From: Bacteroidota bacterium
Lineage (GTDB): Bacteria; Bacteroidota; Bacteroidia; B-17B0; Aurantibacillaceae
Reading direction: 5' to 3'
DNA length: 55,350 bases
Assembly (NCBI GenBank): GCA_018267475.1
Contig: JAFDYI010000001.1
Coordinates: forward strand, 1-55,350
The position numbers and the translations under genes are program-made. This document shows, in pieces, positions 15,224 through 25,217 of the stretch. The first letter of the stretch is position 1. Every line of letters begins with the position of its first letter. The notes under the pieces were generated by a model, which ran no database searches, had not been told where the DNA came from, and was given only the letters and a program-made list of their open reading frames with translations.

Positions 15224-15231
15224 CAAAAATA
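15224..15231 (-). promoter_or_regulatory. Possible -7 element for the paralogue pair
   Basis: TATTTTTG on the minus strand matches TAnnTTTG and lies 39 bases upstream of the GTG at 15184. No TTG is found at 17-23 bases (nearest at 14). It helps to decide the start of the downstream gene. Confidence 0.35.
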
Positions 15232-15274
15232 AGATACTTTTACAACAAAAGCCATTTTTGGGCAGCGGATTTTA

Positions 15275-16528
15275 TCATTCGGTATAATTCAAGTCTTTCC
15301 CAAAAGTTTCTTCTAGATGATATAAAGCAAAAAAAGCAATAGTAAGTAAGATAAGACCTGTGGCTATAGTAGCCGCTAAGCCTTCGGAACCAAAAAGCAT
15401 GGTCATAAGACTTAACAAATACGAAATAAAAATAGTGGAAGCCCGCACAAAATTGGGAGCCGTGGTGGTAGCGGTGGCGCGTAAGTTGGTTCCAAAAAGT
15501 TCGGAGGCCGTGCTGATAAAAACAGCCCAGTACCCAGTAGCAAAGCCTACACACACCACCGAAGTATAATACATAAAAACAGAGCGTCCGCCAAGGGTAA
15601 AATACAATAACATAGAAAGCACCACTAAAACTAAAAACAGGAACAATGTTTTTTTTCTACTTTTAAGTATTTGCGAAATAAAGCCGCATGCAAAATCACC
15701 CACAGTAATACCCGAATAGGCATACATAATGGCTTGCCCGCCGCTTACTAATTTTGCATTATCAGGGTTTCCGCTTAGCTTTGCAAATAACTCCGGCGAA
15801 AAAATAACCAGGGTGCCCATAGCATACCATACCGGTACGGTAACAAAAATAATACAGAGATACTTTTTTAAGCTGCTTGCTGTTTTAAATAAATTAAAAA
15901 AATTTCCTTTACTGATGTGCTCTTCTTTTATAGAAGCATACATGCCCGACTCGAACACACCTATGCGCAGCACCAATAAAGCCAGGCCCATAGCTCCGCC
16001 AAAAAAATAAGAATAGCGCCAACTGGGGAATACGTTGCCCATAAAACCGGCTACTACCGCGCCAAATACACCCACGGTGGCCACAATCATAGTGCCGATG
16101 CCTCGCTTTTCTTTGCTCATACTCTCGCTTATAAGAGTAATGCCTGCACCCAGTTCGCCGGCCAAACCAAAACCGGAAACAAAGCGCATAGCTGCGTACC
16201 AGCTAGTATCGTTTACAAAACCATTGATGATGTTAGCCAGCGAGTAGGTTAAAATAGAACCGAACAACACCGACAAGCGTCCTTTTTTATCGCCCAGCAC
16301 GCCCCAAAAAATACCGCCTATCAACATGCCGGCCATCTGCCAATTAAGCAACTGTTTTCCATAAAGGGCGTTCAGCTCCGCTAATTTTTCTTTGCTGATA
16401 GCAGGAAACTGCGAAGACAGAATGTCGTTAAGGCTAGCTACACGCTCTACGCCAAACAAAAGTAAATCGTATATATCTACAAAATAACCAAGGGCTGCCA
16501 CTAAAATAAGCTTGTTTACCGATTTCAT
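15275..16528 (-). CDS. MFS transporter
   Basis: A 417-residue protein with twelve predicted spans. The MFS signature between spans 2 and 3 is GVLGDKKGRLSVLFGSI, and RFVSGFGLAGELGAGITLISE in span 4 resembles metabolite:H+ symporters (sugar/SHS-type). The start MKSVNKLILVAALGYFVDIYDLLLFG, with an acidic pair in the first span, also fits that branch. The substrate is not determined. It lies two bases downstream of the RDD gene, so the two are co-transcribed. Confidence 0.88.
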   Translation of the reverse strand: MKSVNKLILVAALGYFVDIYDLLLFGVERVASLNDILSSQFPAISKEKLAELNALYGKQLLNWQMAGMLIGGIFWGVLGDKKGRLSVLFGSILTYSLANIINGFVNDTSWYAAMRFVSGFGLAGELGAGITLISESMSKEKRGIGTMIVATVGVFGAVVAGFMGNVFPSWRYSYFFGGAMGLALLVLRIGVFESGMYASIKEEHISKGNFFNLFKTASSLKKYLCIIFVTVPVWYAMGTLVIFSPELFAKLSGNPDNAKLVSGGQAIMYAYSGITVGDFACGFISQILKSRKKTLFLFLVLVVLSMLLYFTLGGRSVFMYYTSVVCVGFATGYWAVFISTASELFGTNLRATATTTAPNFVRASTIFISYLLSLMTMLFGSEGLAATIATGLILLTIAFFALYHLEETFGKDLNYTE

Positions 16529-16530
16529 TT

Positions 16531-17319
16531 TTATCCGTTTATTTGATAATTATAGTCTTGCAATATGGCGAATAAAAAATCTTTATCCGATAAGGAGGTG
16601 TTGATGCTTGTTTTTATTTTTATTTTTTGTGCTAATTTTTGCAATACATCTTCGCGTTTTGTTTCTTGATAAAAAACCAACGCATCTTTTATTATCTGTA
16701 CGTCGCTATCATTTAATAAACTAATTTGTGCATACTGAAATTGCTTTTGATGCGCCGCTTTATCTTCTTGTTGCAAAATAGTTTCTTGCAATGAGATAGT
16801 TGGTTTTATACGCACTACGGTAGTGCCTGCCGCCATATCGCCTATGCGTTGTGATTTTTTGCTGATGGCCACGCTTAGCAAAGCCAGTAAACCCATGCTG
16901 GCACCAAACTCAAGCAAGCCTATGAGCCAACGCAGTATATAAGCCGAAAGGCCAGGTTGTGTACCATCTATCATCAATACTTTTATTTTCATCATTTTTT
17001 TACCCGGTGTTTGCCCGTGCATAAAAATTTCAAACAACAAATCATAAACTAAAACAGGGATAAAAAATAAAAACTCTACGAAGGCAAAAGGGATGGATAT
17101 TCTTTTTATGACATATGCTTTATTAAGATATTCGGTTATCAAAATGGATATAAAAAGCCAGGCTATTTTAAATAAAATATCTATCAGAGAAGATAAAATA
17201 CGGTTTCCAATGCCTGCCGGTTCGTAGCTAATAGGCACATTTTGAGTGGTGTTTATAGAAAATCCTTCCAAGGGTAAAAAAATCAGGACAAATAATGGAA
17301 ATAATTTGCATATTAGCAA
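16531..17319 (-). CDS. RDD family membrane protein
   Basis: A 262-residue protein. The RDD domain runs from ISYEPAGIGNRILSSLIDIL through HGQTPGKKMMKIKV to SQRIGDMAAGTTVVR, with three to four spans. The last 90 residues are soluble. The family is often near MoxR/DUF58 operons, and here it is divergent from one (gap 44 bases), suggesting a shared role. The ATG at 17319 adds a signal-like segment. A TTG at 17271 would give the more usual start MEGFSINTTQN; the choice is open. Confidence 0.85.
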   Translation of the reverse strand: MLICKLFPLFVLIFLPLEGFSINTTQNVPISYEPAGIGNRILSSLIDILFKIAWLFISILITEYLNKAYVIKRISIPFAFVEFLFFIPVLVYDLLFEIFMHGQTPGKKMMKIKVLMIDGTQPGLSAYILRWLIGLLEFGASMGLLALLSVAISKKSQRIGDMAAGTTVVRIKPTISLQETILQQEDKAAHQKQFQYAQISLLNDSDVQIIKDALVFYQETKREDVLQKLAQKIKIKTSINTSLSDKDFLFAILQDYNYQING

Positions 17320-17363
17320 TAGATTTTTAGCCCTATAATCTGTTTTTTATACACGTTGCAAAA

Positions 17364-18326
17364 ATGAGAGAAATTACTTTTTTGAAAGAGCGAGCCAATA
17401 AGTGGCAGGATTTTGAAAAAATGCTGCAACAAAAAAATACAAACCCTAACGAAATGGCGGGCTTATTCATTGAACTTACAGACGATTTGAGTTACGCCCG
17501 CACGCATTACCCTTCATCAAAAACCACACAGTATTTAAATGATTTAGCTGCTCGCACACATCAAACTATATATAAAAATAAAAAAGAAAGCGGTTCTCGT
17601 TTTTTTCATTTTTGGAAAAAAGAAGTGCCTTTAGCGCTCTACGCCTGCCGAAAACAACTTTTACTGTCTTTTGTGTTGTTTGCTCTTTTTGCAGTACTTG
17701 GTTTTATTTCAGAGCTTGCTAACGAAGATTTTGTACGCGCTATTTTAGGAGATACCTATGTAGATGCCACCATTGAGCGCATTAAGCAAGGAAACCCGCT
17801 GGGTATTTATGCTGAAGGGAAGCCCCTGGATATGTTTTTAGAAATTACGCTCAATAACATCTTAGTATCTTTTTACGTGTACGTTTTTGGCTTGTTATGC
17901 TCTTTTGGTACGGCTTTTCAATTATTAAAAAATGGACTTATGCTAGGCGCTTTTCATGCTTTTTTTTTAAAATATCATTTACTGGCAAAATCGCTTTTGG
18001 TTGTGTGGGTGCACGGCACTTTTGAAATTTCAGCCATCATCATAGCAGGCTCGGCTGGTTTTACCTTAGGTAACAGCTTGCTGTATCCCGGCACCTATAC
18101 TCGTATAGATTCATTTAAAATAGGAGCCAAAAAAAGTGTAAAAATAGTTGTAGGTATTATACCCGTGTTTATTATAGCCGGTTTTTTAGAAAGTTTTGTT
18201 ACTCGATATACGCAAATGCCTTTGTATGTAAGTCTGCTTATTATCACAAGCTCTTGGTGCTTCGTACTGGGCTATTTTATTATCTACCCCTTTTACTTAG
18301 AAAAAAATATAAAACATGAATACTGA
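17364..18326 (+). CDS. Stage II sporulation protein M-like membrane protein
   Basis: A 320-residue protein: a soluble helical N-terminus (1-90, with MREITFLKERANKWQDFE), then about five to six spans. The pattern LGxxAFHAFF-x-KYHLL-x12-HGTFEISAIIIAGSAG is characteristic of the SpoIIM family. Despite the name, it is common in non-spore-formers within MoxR-DUF58 clusters. It overlaps the next gene by 11 bases and opens the operon that ends at 23454. Confidence 0.88.
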   Translation: MREITFLKERANKWQDFEKMLQQKNTNPNEMAGLFIELTDDLSYARTHYPSSKTTQYLNDLAARTHQTIYKNKKESGSRFFHFWKKEVPLALYACRKQLLLSFVLFALFAVLGFISELANEDFVRAILGDTYVDATIERIKQGNPLGIYAEGKPLDMFLEITLNNILVSFYVYVFGLLCSFGTAFQLLKNGLMLGAFHAFFLKYHLLAKSLLVVWVHGTFEISAIIIAGSAGFTLGNSLLYPGTYTRIDSFKIGAKKSVKIVVGIIPVFIIAGFLESFVTRYTQMPLYVSLLIITSSWCFVLGYFIIYPFYLEKNIKHEY

Positions 18327-19257
18327 AAAAATAGAACTTAGAAAAGTGCGCGATATAGGCTCGTTATTTAACGACAGTATTTCGTTTTTAAAAACAAATT
18401 ACCGCAGCTTTTTTGGCATCAATTTGTTTTTAGCCGGTCCTTTTATTCTTTTTACGGGCTTGCTGATGGGCTACCTGCAATTTATCTCAACAGCTATGGC
18501 CAGGATAAGTGTTTTAGAAAAAAACTTCGCTTTTCTACCCGAATCGTCTTCTACCGTTTTTTTGCTCACGCTTATTTTTGTGCTGACTATCGTAGTTAGC
18601 AGTACTTGTGTATATCTGTATTTTTCGGTGTATGATACAACCGCCGCAGCCCAACTGCCTATAACCCGTCATCAAATTTCGGCTTTACTTACTAAAGCCA
18701 GTTTTCGGTTATTCAGAAACTTAATAATACTTCTTTTTTTAATAAGTATTTTGTCGGGTGTTTTAATGGGCGGAACCGCAGTGCTTTTTGATCAATCTAT
18801 GAGTTCGGGCGTTTTTTTTGTGGGGATATTGATAGCGGCCTATTTTGTTTTTTTTCCTATACTTTTATATTTAATGGTGGTAGCTTGCTTTTTAGTGATA
18901 CGCGATAAAATACGCATTACAAGTGCCTTGAAAAAAACGATAAAATACATGCGCGGCCACTTTTGGAGCACTTGGCTTTTTATGATATGCGCTGTCGTTT
19001 CTCTTACCATGCTGTATTTCGTTTTTCAAATGCCTTATTATATACTGTTAGCGCTTGCTCCGTTTGTAAAAAACGGGACTGATTTTTTTACTTCTTATTC
19101 AATATGGTATGTGCTGTTTGGTGCATTAGCCATGATGGGTGTTCTACTGGTTATCAATCCTATTTTTACGTGCTTTTGTGTGTTCAATTTCTATTCTCAG
19201 GAAGAAAAACACGAAGGAAACTCGTTGCTACACCGTATTGAAAATATAGAAATATGA
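18316..19257 (+). CDS. Multi-span membrane protein of the MoxR-DUF58 cluster
   Basis: A 313-residue protein with six or so predicted spans, starting KIELRKVRDIGSLFNDSISFLKTNYRSFFGINLFLAGP. The N-terminal soluble helix followed by YRxFF and paired spans is the usual look of the unnamed membrane protein found between SpoIIM and DUF4129 genes in Bacteroidota. No enzymatic motif is visible. It overlaps SpoIIM by 11 bases and the next gene by 4 (ATGA). Confidence 0.75.
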   Translation: MNTEKIELRKVRDIGSLFNDSISFLKTNYRSFFGINLFLAGPFILFTGLLMGYLQFISTAMARISVLEKNFAFLPESSSTVFLLTLIFVLTIVVSSTCVYLYFSVYDTTAAAQLPITRHQISALLTKASFRLFRNLIILLFLISILSGVLMGGTAVLFDQSMSSGVFFVGILIAAYFVFFPILLYLMVVACFLVIRDKIRITSALKKTIKYMRGHFWSTWLFMICAVVSLTMLYFVFQMPYYILLALAPFVKNGTDFFTSYSIWYVLFGALAMMGVLLVINPIFTCFCVFNFYSQEEKHEGNSLLHRIENIEI

Positions 19258-19970
19258 GAGTTTTGTTGTTTTTATTTTTCTTCTTATTCGGTTCTTTTCT
19301 TTTTTCAAAAGAAAGCGTAAAAAAACAGGTGCAGATAGATTTATATACAAGTGTACCAGTTAAAAAAGCATCTCCACAAACAGAGGCTGCTGTTTTTTCA
19401 GATAAAAATTTTGTATATCAACAGTCCGTAAAACCTTCTCAAAATGGGATAGAACTTTTTTTGCAATGGCTTACAGATATGCTGGGGAAATCTTTTTTTA
19501 AAACTCCGGAAAACTCGTACACGGCTGTTAAATTTTTATTTATAGGTTTCTTTGTTGCGGGTGTTTTTTTTGTGTTGTATCAATCTAATTTTAGAAAAAT
19601 GTTTTACTTAAAAAGTAAAAACATAACAAACAACTCTTTTTCTGATATGCCCGAAGACCTTAATACTATAGACATTTTGTGGCTTATACAAAAAGCTTTT
19701 AATGAAAAAGATTACCGTTTGGCTATGCGCTGGTATTTTTTATATGCTTTACAAACCCTTAGTAGCGCACAAAAAATAGTGTGGGTTCCGTCTAAAACAA
19801 ATTCCGAATACCAAAATGAGTTGCAAAATCAAGAGTTAAAAAAAGAATTTCATCAACTAACACACACCTTTGAGCACGTGTGGTATGGGGGGCATCTTAC
19901 AACAGAAAATACGTATATGGATTACAAAAACAAAACAGAACGTTTTATAAGTTATGTCAAAAAAAACTAA
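19254..19970 (+). CDS. DUF4129-type protein
   Basis: A 238-residue protein: a signal sequence (about 1-18), an extracytoplasmic segment of about 80 residues, one span (about 105-122) and a cytoplasmic C-terminal helical domain. That domain contains AFNEKDYRLAMRWYFLYALQTLSSAQKI and HTFEHVWYGGH, matching the DUF4129 pattern (roughly, growth of helices with YxxLL and a WYG). Start overlap of 4 bases with the preceding gene and an end overlap of 17 bases with the next imply coupled translation. Role unknown; it belongs to the MoxR cluster. Confidence 0.78.
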   Translation: MRVLLFLFFFLFGSFLFSKESVKKQVQIDLYTSVPVKKASPQTEAAVFSDKNFVYQQSVKPSQNGIELFLQWLTDMLGKSFFKTPENSYTAVKFLFIGFFVAGVFFVLYQSNFRKMFYLKSKNITNNSFSDMPEDLNTIDILWLIQKAFNEKDYRLAMRWYFLYALQTLSSAQKIVWVPSKTNSEYQNELQNQELKKEFHQLTHTFEHVWYGGHLTTENTYMDYKNKTERFISYVKKN

Positions 19971-21141
19971 TTTATATTATTTGCTTCTATTAACCCTTTT
20001 TATGGCATTGGTGTGGCTTGAATACCGCAGCCCTAAGCCCATAAATTGGAGCAAAACCTATGGTACTAAAGATAAAATACCCTTTGGCTGCAATGCTTTT
20101 TACCGAATACTAAATGAAGATGTTTTGAAGGGAAACATTAAAACAGAAAATAAAAAAATAAGCGAATATATTCATTCCGATTCTCTAAAAACAACAGCTT
20201 TGTTTTTTTTACATCACGATTTTTATTTTAACCCTACCGAAAGTAAAAATCTTTTGAGTTTAGCCCGGCAAGGAGCCTCTGTTTTTATTGCTGCTTGTAC
20301 TATAAACGGTTTGTTGGCAGATACTTTTTCTATCAGTACCCAACGTTACTATTCTTTTCAAACCGATTCTGTAAAGAAAAAAAGATTTTCTTTTTTCAAT
20401 CCCCAATTGCAAATACCCTTATACCATTACTACCCTAAAGAGTTTGACCTATATTCATTTGTTTCTTTTGATACGTCAAAGGCTGTTCTTTTGGCAGAAG
20501 CGGATAAAAAACCTGTTTTTTTAAAAATAAATTATGGAGAAGGAGCTTTTTATTTTTTATCGACTCCTGATATTTATTGTAATTATTTTATTGTAAACAA
20601 AGCAGAACGCACGTTTGCTTACAAAACACTGAGTTATCTAAAAAATAAAACGTTGGTATGGAACGAGTACGCACCAGGCACCTCAGAAAAAAAAATAGCC
20701 CTGCTGCAATTTTTATTAGATAATCCATCGTTATACGCGGCGTATGTAACAGCCATTATAGCGCTTGTCTTATTTATGGTTTTTGCATTAAAAAGAAGAC
20801 AAAGAGCTATTGCTATCATAGAGCCTGTAACCAACACCACGATGCAATTTGTGGAAGTAATAGGTAATGTGTACTACAATAGCAAAAACCATAGGTTTAT
20901 AGCCGAAGAAAAAATACAATCTTTTTATCATTTTTTACGACAAAAATTTTCTATAAACGCAACCAATATAAGCGCAACCGAAATACAACGTTTATCAAAG
21001 CTATCAGAAATACCGGAAAAAAACATAAACGATATTTTTAATAGCATACAAAAAATACAAGAACAAAAAAACACATCTGAAAAAGATTTAATTCAATTAA
21101 ATGAGCATATAGCCTATTTTTACAAACACAATAAACGATAA
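19954..21141 (+). CDS. DUF4350 domain membrane protein
   Basis: A 395-residue protein with an N-terminal span (about 5-24). PINWSKTYGTKDKIPFGCNAFYRIL then opens the DUF4350 domain (about 30-225), which resembles a GATase-like fold without its catalytic residues. A second span (about 258-278) is followed by a cytoplasmic helical tail (about 300-395). The layout matches partners of DUF58/MoxR proteins. It overlaps the DUF4129 gene by 17 bases; four bases separate it from moxR. Confidence 0.8.
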   Translation: MSKKTNLYYLLLLTLFMALVWLEYRSPKPINWSKTYGTKDKIPFGCNAFYRILNEDVLKGNIKTENKKISEYIHSDSLKTTALFFLHHDFYFNPTESKNLLSLARQGASVFIAACTINGLLADTFSISTQRYYSFQTDSVKKKRFSFFNPQLQIPLYHYYPKEFDLYSFVSFDTSKAVLLAEADKKPVFLKINYGEGAFYFLSTPDIYCNYFIVNKAERTFAYKTLSYLKNKTLVWNEYAPGTSEKKIALLQFLLDNPSLYAAYVTAIIALVLFMVFALKRRQRAIAIIEPVTNTTMQFVEVIGNVYYNSKNHRFIAEEKIQSFYHFLRQKFSINATNISATEIQRLSKLSEIPEKNINDIFNSIQKIQEQKNTSEKDLIQLNEHIAYFYKHNKR

Positions 21142-21145
21142 AACT

Positions 21146-22117
21146 ATGGAATCATTTGAAAACCGCATCAATCTAAGCCGCATTTCACAAACAGCGCAAA
21201 GTATAAAACAAGAAATAGGAAAATACGTGATAGGCCAACAACAAAGCATTGATTTGTTGCTTACAGCCTTGCTAGCCGATGGGCACGTATTGATAGAGGG
21301 GTTTCCGGGGGTAGCCAAAACACTAATGGCTAAGCTACTAGCAAAAACGATACAAGCCCAATTTAAGCGCATACAATTTACACCCGATTTGATGCCCAGC
21401 GACATTATAGGAACGATGATTTACAACAACAAGACAACGGATTTTGAATTAAAAAAAGGCCCTATTTTCTCTAACATTATTTTGGCTGATGAGATAAACC
21501 GCGCTCCGGCAAAAACACAGTCTTCGTTGTTTGAAGCTATGGAAGAGCGGCAAGTAACCATTGATGGTACTACATACCCTTTGCAAAGCCCCTTTATAGT
21601 GTTGGCTACTCAAAACCCTATTGAGCAAGAAGGTACTTATCGCTTACCCGAAGCCCAGCTAGACCGGTTTTTGTTTAAGATAGAAGTGCTCTATCCCAGT
21701 TTGCAAGAAGAAAAAGAGATTTTAAAAACATTTCACCAAAACAAAAATACGGTTGATATAAATGCGGTTCATTCTTTTTTAAACGCCGAGACTATTGAGG
21801 AACTAAGACAGGTGGTAAAACAAGTACGCATAGAAGAAAATATACTGCATTATATAGCACAATTAGTATATGAAACAAGAAACCATAACGCTGTTTTGTT
21901 GGGCGCTTCTCCGCGTGCATCAATAGCTATTATGAGCGCAACCAAAGCTTATGCCACTTTACAAAACAGAGATTTTGTATTGCCCGAAGATGTTAGATTT
22001 ATAGCGCCGCACGTACTGAAACACCGCCTTACCCTTACGCCCGAAAAAGAAATGGAGGGAGTATCCATTCAAGAAGTGGTGATGCAGCTAATAGAAAAAA
22101 TAGAGATACCAAGGTAA
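21146..22117 (+). CDS. MoxR family AAA+ ATPase
   Basis: A 323-residue protein with Walker A in GFPGVAKTLMAKLLA (about 52-66), Walker B in ILADEINRAPAKTQSSLFEAM, sensor 1 in VLATQNPIEQEGTYRLPEAQLDRF, and a lid domain with the sensor 2 region at about 245-320. MoxR ATPases act as chaperones that remodel or insert metal cofactors into VWA/DUF58 partners, which matches the next gene. Length and all motifs are normal. Confidence 0.93.
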   Translation: MESFENRINLSRISQTAQSIKQEIGKYVIGQQQSIDLLLTALLADGHVLIEGFPGVAKTLMAKLLAKTIQAQFKRIQFTPDLMPSDIIGTMIYNNKTTDFELKKGPIFSNIILADEINRAPAKTQSSLFEAMEERQVTIDGTTYPLQSPFIVLATQNPIEQEGTYRLPEAQLDRFLFKIEVLYPSLQEEKEILKTFHQNKNTVDINAVHSFLNAETIEELRQVVKQVRIEENILHYIAQLVYETRNHNAVLLGASPRASIAIMSATKAYATLQNRDFVLPEDVRFIAPHVLKHRLTLTPEKEMEGVSIQEVVMQLIEKIEIPR

Positions 22118-22119
22118 TA

Positions 22120-23454
22120 ATGAAACTAAAACTACCGGAATTGTATTTTACTTATAGAAGCTATACGCTGGCAGGTGCCTTGGTGTTTCTTTATGTACTC
22201 GGTTTTTTTCATGTTTTTTTTTATCATACGGCCAATCTCTTTCTGCTTTTTTTACTTCTACTTACAAGCATAGAAATAGGAATTCTTTTTAAAAACAAAA
22301 AAGGGATAGAAGCTAAAAGACACACTCCGCTAAAACTTAGTAACGGAGATGATAATGTAATAACTATTTATATAAAAAACCAATATCCTTTTGATGTACA
22401 CGCAAGTCTTGTAGATGAACTACCTATTTTGTTTCAAATACGAGATTTTAAGAAAATTTTTTTTTTACCTACAGAAAAAGAAACACATATTCGATACACT
22501 TTAAAACCCACGCAACGAGGCGAGTATTATTTTGGGGCTATAAGAGTATTTGTTTCTTCTAGAATGAAGTTGGTGGAACGACGATTTTCTTTTCAAGAAA
22601 ACAACATGCTGCCCGTATATCCTTCTTTTATACAAATGAAAAAATACGAATTGCTAGCCATACATAATAGGCTAACTATAGAAGGAATAAAAAAAATACG
22701 ACGACTTGGGCACACATCTGAGTTTGAATACATAAAAGAGTATGCACAGGGAGATTATGTAAAAAATATAAACTGGAAAGCCAGCGCCCGAAGAAATAAA
22801 ATAATGGTAAATAAATATCAAGATGAAAAAGCGCAACAGGTATATTGTGCTATTGATATGGGGCGGACTATGAAAATGCCTTTTAACGGCATGACCTTGT
22901 TGGACTACGCCATAAACGCATCGCTGGTGCTATCTAACATTGCGTATAAAAAAGACGACAAACCCGGTTTAATTACTTTTTCAGATAAAGTGCAGTGTTT
23001 TGTGGCAGCAGAGCGAAGAAGCACACAAATGCACCGCATAGTAGAGGCTTTATACAAGCAGCAAACTCTTTTTTATGAAAGCAGCTACGAACAATTGTAC
23101 CAATACACACATACCTACCTAACTCAAAGAAGCCTGTTTTTGCTTTTTACTAATTTTGAACACATAAGCTCGCTTAAAAGGCAACTGAAATATCTAAAAC
23201 AGCTATCTAAAAAACATACGTTGTTGGTCGTTTTTTTTGAAAACACCGAGTTGCAAAATCAATTGCAACAACCTGCTAACAACATTCTTGATATTTATTA
23301 TAAAGCCATTGCCGAAAAAATGAATACAGAAAAGCACATCATCACAAACACCCTATCTGCACTGGGAATACAAAGTATTTATACGGCCCCACAAAATCTA
23401 TCGGTAGCGGTTATTAATAAATACTTAGAGTTAAAAGCACGGGGGCTTGTTTAA
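22120..23454 (+). CDS. DUF58 (VWA-like) protein
   Basis: A 444-residue protein: two N-terminal spans (about 15-55), a beta-rich extracytoplasmic-like part, then the DUF58 core with EYAQGDYVKNINWKASAR (about 206-223) followed by a VWA-like fold. The metal-site region reads AIDMGRTM (D-x-G-x-x), a modified MIDAS. It starts two bases after moxR and ends the operon. It is the likely substrate or partner of the ATPase. It is convergent with the gene at 23537; the 82-base gap shows no clear terminator. Confidence 0.9.
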   Translation: MKLKLPELYFTYRSYTLAGALVFLYVLGFFHVFFYHTANLFLLFLLLLTSIEIGILFKNKKGIEAKRHTPLKLSNGDDNVITIYIKNQYPFDVHASLVDELPILFQIRDFKKIFFLPTEKETHIRYTLKPTQRGEYYFGAIRVFVSSRMKLVERRFSFQENNMLPVYPSFIQMKKYELLAIHNRLTIEGIKKIRRLGHTSEFEYIKEYAQGDYVKNINWKASARRNKIMVNKYQDEKAQQVYCAIDMGRTMKMPFNGMTLLDYAINASLVLSNIAYKKDDKPGLITFSDKVQCFVAAERRSTQMHRIVEALYKQQTLFYESSYEQLYQYTHTYLTQRSLFLLFTNFEHISSLKRQLKYLKQLSKKHTLLVVFFENTELQNQLQQPANNILDIYYKAIAEKMNTEKHIITNTLSALGIQSIYTAPQNLSVAVINKYLELKARGLV

Positions 23455-23536
23455 TTTTTAAAACTCATCAGACACTAATGAATGGAATGAAACAAAAATC
23501 TGCTTTTGAACCGTTCTTTTTAGAGAGGGGCTTATA

Positions 23537-25198
23537 TTACTGCTTCAGCACCTTGATGTACTGGCTACCTACTCGCACCATATAAATACCTTCGCTTTGT
23601 TTGCTGAGGTCTATTTGGAGTGTGTTTTCTTTAGTGTTTTGTTGGCTGATAAGTTGCCCTAATGTGTTATATACTTCAACTGTGCCTAATGAAGCGCTGC
23701 CTTGTATGTTGATGCTTGAGGTAGTAGGGTTGGGGTAAACTGATATAGCGTTGTTTCCTGCCATAAAGTGCGGGATGCCTGTAACGATTATGGCATGATT
23801 AAACGAAACACTACCACAAAAATAATCGTCAGCATGATTGTTATCGCTTTTATCATTAGGAACCGATGTCCAAGCGCATAAGGTCATGGTAAGGACAGTC
23901 GTGGTATCCGGGTTGGAGACGTTTTGTACAAATGCGTTTATTAGGTCGGTGGTTAGGGTAAGCGTATCATTAGGCGCTATGCGCAAGCTATCAAAGCGTT
24001 TTCCGTAAAAAGAAGTACCGCAGGTAAAACCCGGAGGAATGTTGGGTTTGTGGTTGATGTACACCGAGCGTAAGGTATCTGTGCCATAATTTTTTACGGT
24101 AGCTTTTAGCTTGTAATAAATATCTTGTTCAAATATGTAGGAAGGGGCTCCGGGCGGGTTCCAGTATTTTATGTAGCCATCGGCTCCTAATTTTACCACA
24201 GCGGCCTCATCAGGATAAGAAAAAGAAGTATTGCCATTGGCAGCGGTAAAACTGATGTAGGTATTGGTGCTGCTGTTTGCTCGCTCTTTAGCAAGGAAAG
24301 ACACTTGATGGTTGGTCGCCGAAATTTGACTGGGTATGATGTTAGGGAACACGCTGGTAAATTGATAGCGGTTTTGCAAGGTAGCTGTATCTAATTTGAG
24401 ATATACTAATTGGTTTCCATTTTTTCCACAAGTGTATAAAGTGTCTTGGCGCACATCAAAATCGGAAAGGAAGCTGCTGCCCTGGGCTGCCTGCGTGGTG
24501 CTTACTACTTGCATAGCGCTGTTTATTTTAGCTACAAAGCCGGCGGTACTAAGACCAAAAGAAGGGCTTATTTTGCTAAACAAATCGCTCACACTTTGTT
24601 GGTAAACCACGGCAGCATTCGCATCTACCTCGTACAAAAAGTAAGCACTGCCTTGTGAAGCTGACACTAAAAAATGCCCATTAGCAAGCGTATATACAGA
24701 TGAGGTAATGCCAAAAGAAATGTGTTTTTTTGAAAGAAAAACGCCGTTTTTAGAAAAATGAAACAAGGTGTCCTTAGTAAAAACAAAAAAAGAACTATCC
24801 TGGTAAGGCGCTATTTTAGCTACAGAGGTTGAGGGTGTAGCAATGCTGTCTTGAAAAATAATAGTGCCCATGGTATCTATTTTACTAACCACAACCCACG
24901 GACTGCCTACATCGCAGTTTGATACTACAGAGCTTAATAAAAGGTAATGGTTTGTTGTTTGTAAATCGGTAAAGTCGGCTACAAAACGAGTAGATATGGT
25001 GGTTTTGAAACGTGTTTGCCCGGTTTTAGTAACGGAGTACAAGTAAGGCGCTGCCGTATAAAAATAGTTTGTGCCGCAAGAAGCCATTAGCGCCGCTCCA
25101 TAGCTTCCGTCTATTACCGCTTTGTTGCCTAAAGGGCTTTGTCCATAATTTTTTTGAAAAGCCAAAGCTATTACAAGGGTGTACAGTATTTTTTTCAT
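23537..25198 (-). CDS. T9SS type A sorting domain protein (secreted)
   Basis: A 553-residue protein beginning MKKILYTLVIALAFQKNYGQ, a signal peptide. A Met 13 codons upstream would spoil it and lies beyond the predicted start of transcription. The middle is a long beta-rich region with propeller-like repeats. The last 75 residues are the type A C-terminal sorting domain (SVYPNPTTSSINI, then VEVYNTLGQLI, and GIYMVRV near the end). It should be exported by Sec and then across the outer membrane by T9SS. Cysteines are few. Ligand or enzyme activity is unknown. Confidence 0.85.
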   Translation of the reverse strand: MKKILYTLVIALAFQKNYGQSPLGNKAVIDGSYGAALMASCGTNYFYTAAPYLYSVTKTGQTRFKTTISTRFVADFTDLQTTNHYLLLSSVVSNCDVGSPWVVVSKIDTMGTIIFQDSIATPSTSVAKIAPYQDSSFFVFTKDTLFHFSKNGVFLSKKHISFGITSSVYTLANGHFLVSASQGSAYFLYEVDANAAVVYQQSVSDLFSKISPSFGLSTAGFVAKINSAMQVVSTTQAAQGSSFLSDFDVRQDTLYTCGKNGNQLVYLKLDTATLQNRYQFTSVFPNIIPSQISATNHQVSFLAKERANSSTNTYISFTAANGNTSFSYPDEAAVVKLGADGYIKYWNPPGAPSYIFEQDIYYKLKATVKNYGTDTLRSVYINHKPNIPPGFTCGTSFYGKRFDSLRIAPNDTLTLTTDLINAFVQNVSNPDTTTVLTMTLCAWTSVPNDKSDNNHADDYFCGSVSFNHAIIVTGIPHFMAGNNAISVYPNPTTSSINIQGSASLGTVEVYNTLGQLISQQNTKENTLQIDLSKQSEGIYMVRVGSQYIKVLKQ

Positions 25199-25217
25199 GA
25201 TGTCGCTTTTTGCCCTA

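Noticed and set aside
17364-18326. Evidence for sporulation from the SpoIIM-like gene
   Set aside because: SpoIIM family proteins are common in non-spore-formers within MoxR-DUF58 clusters, and no other sporulation gene is present.
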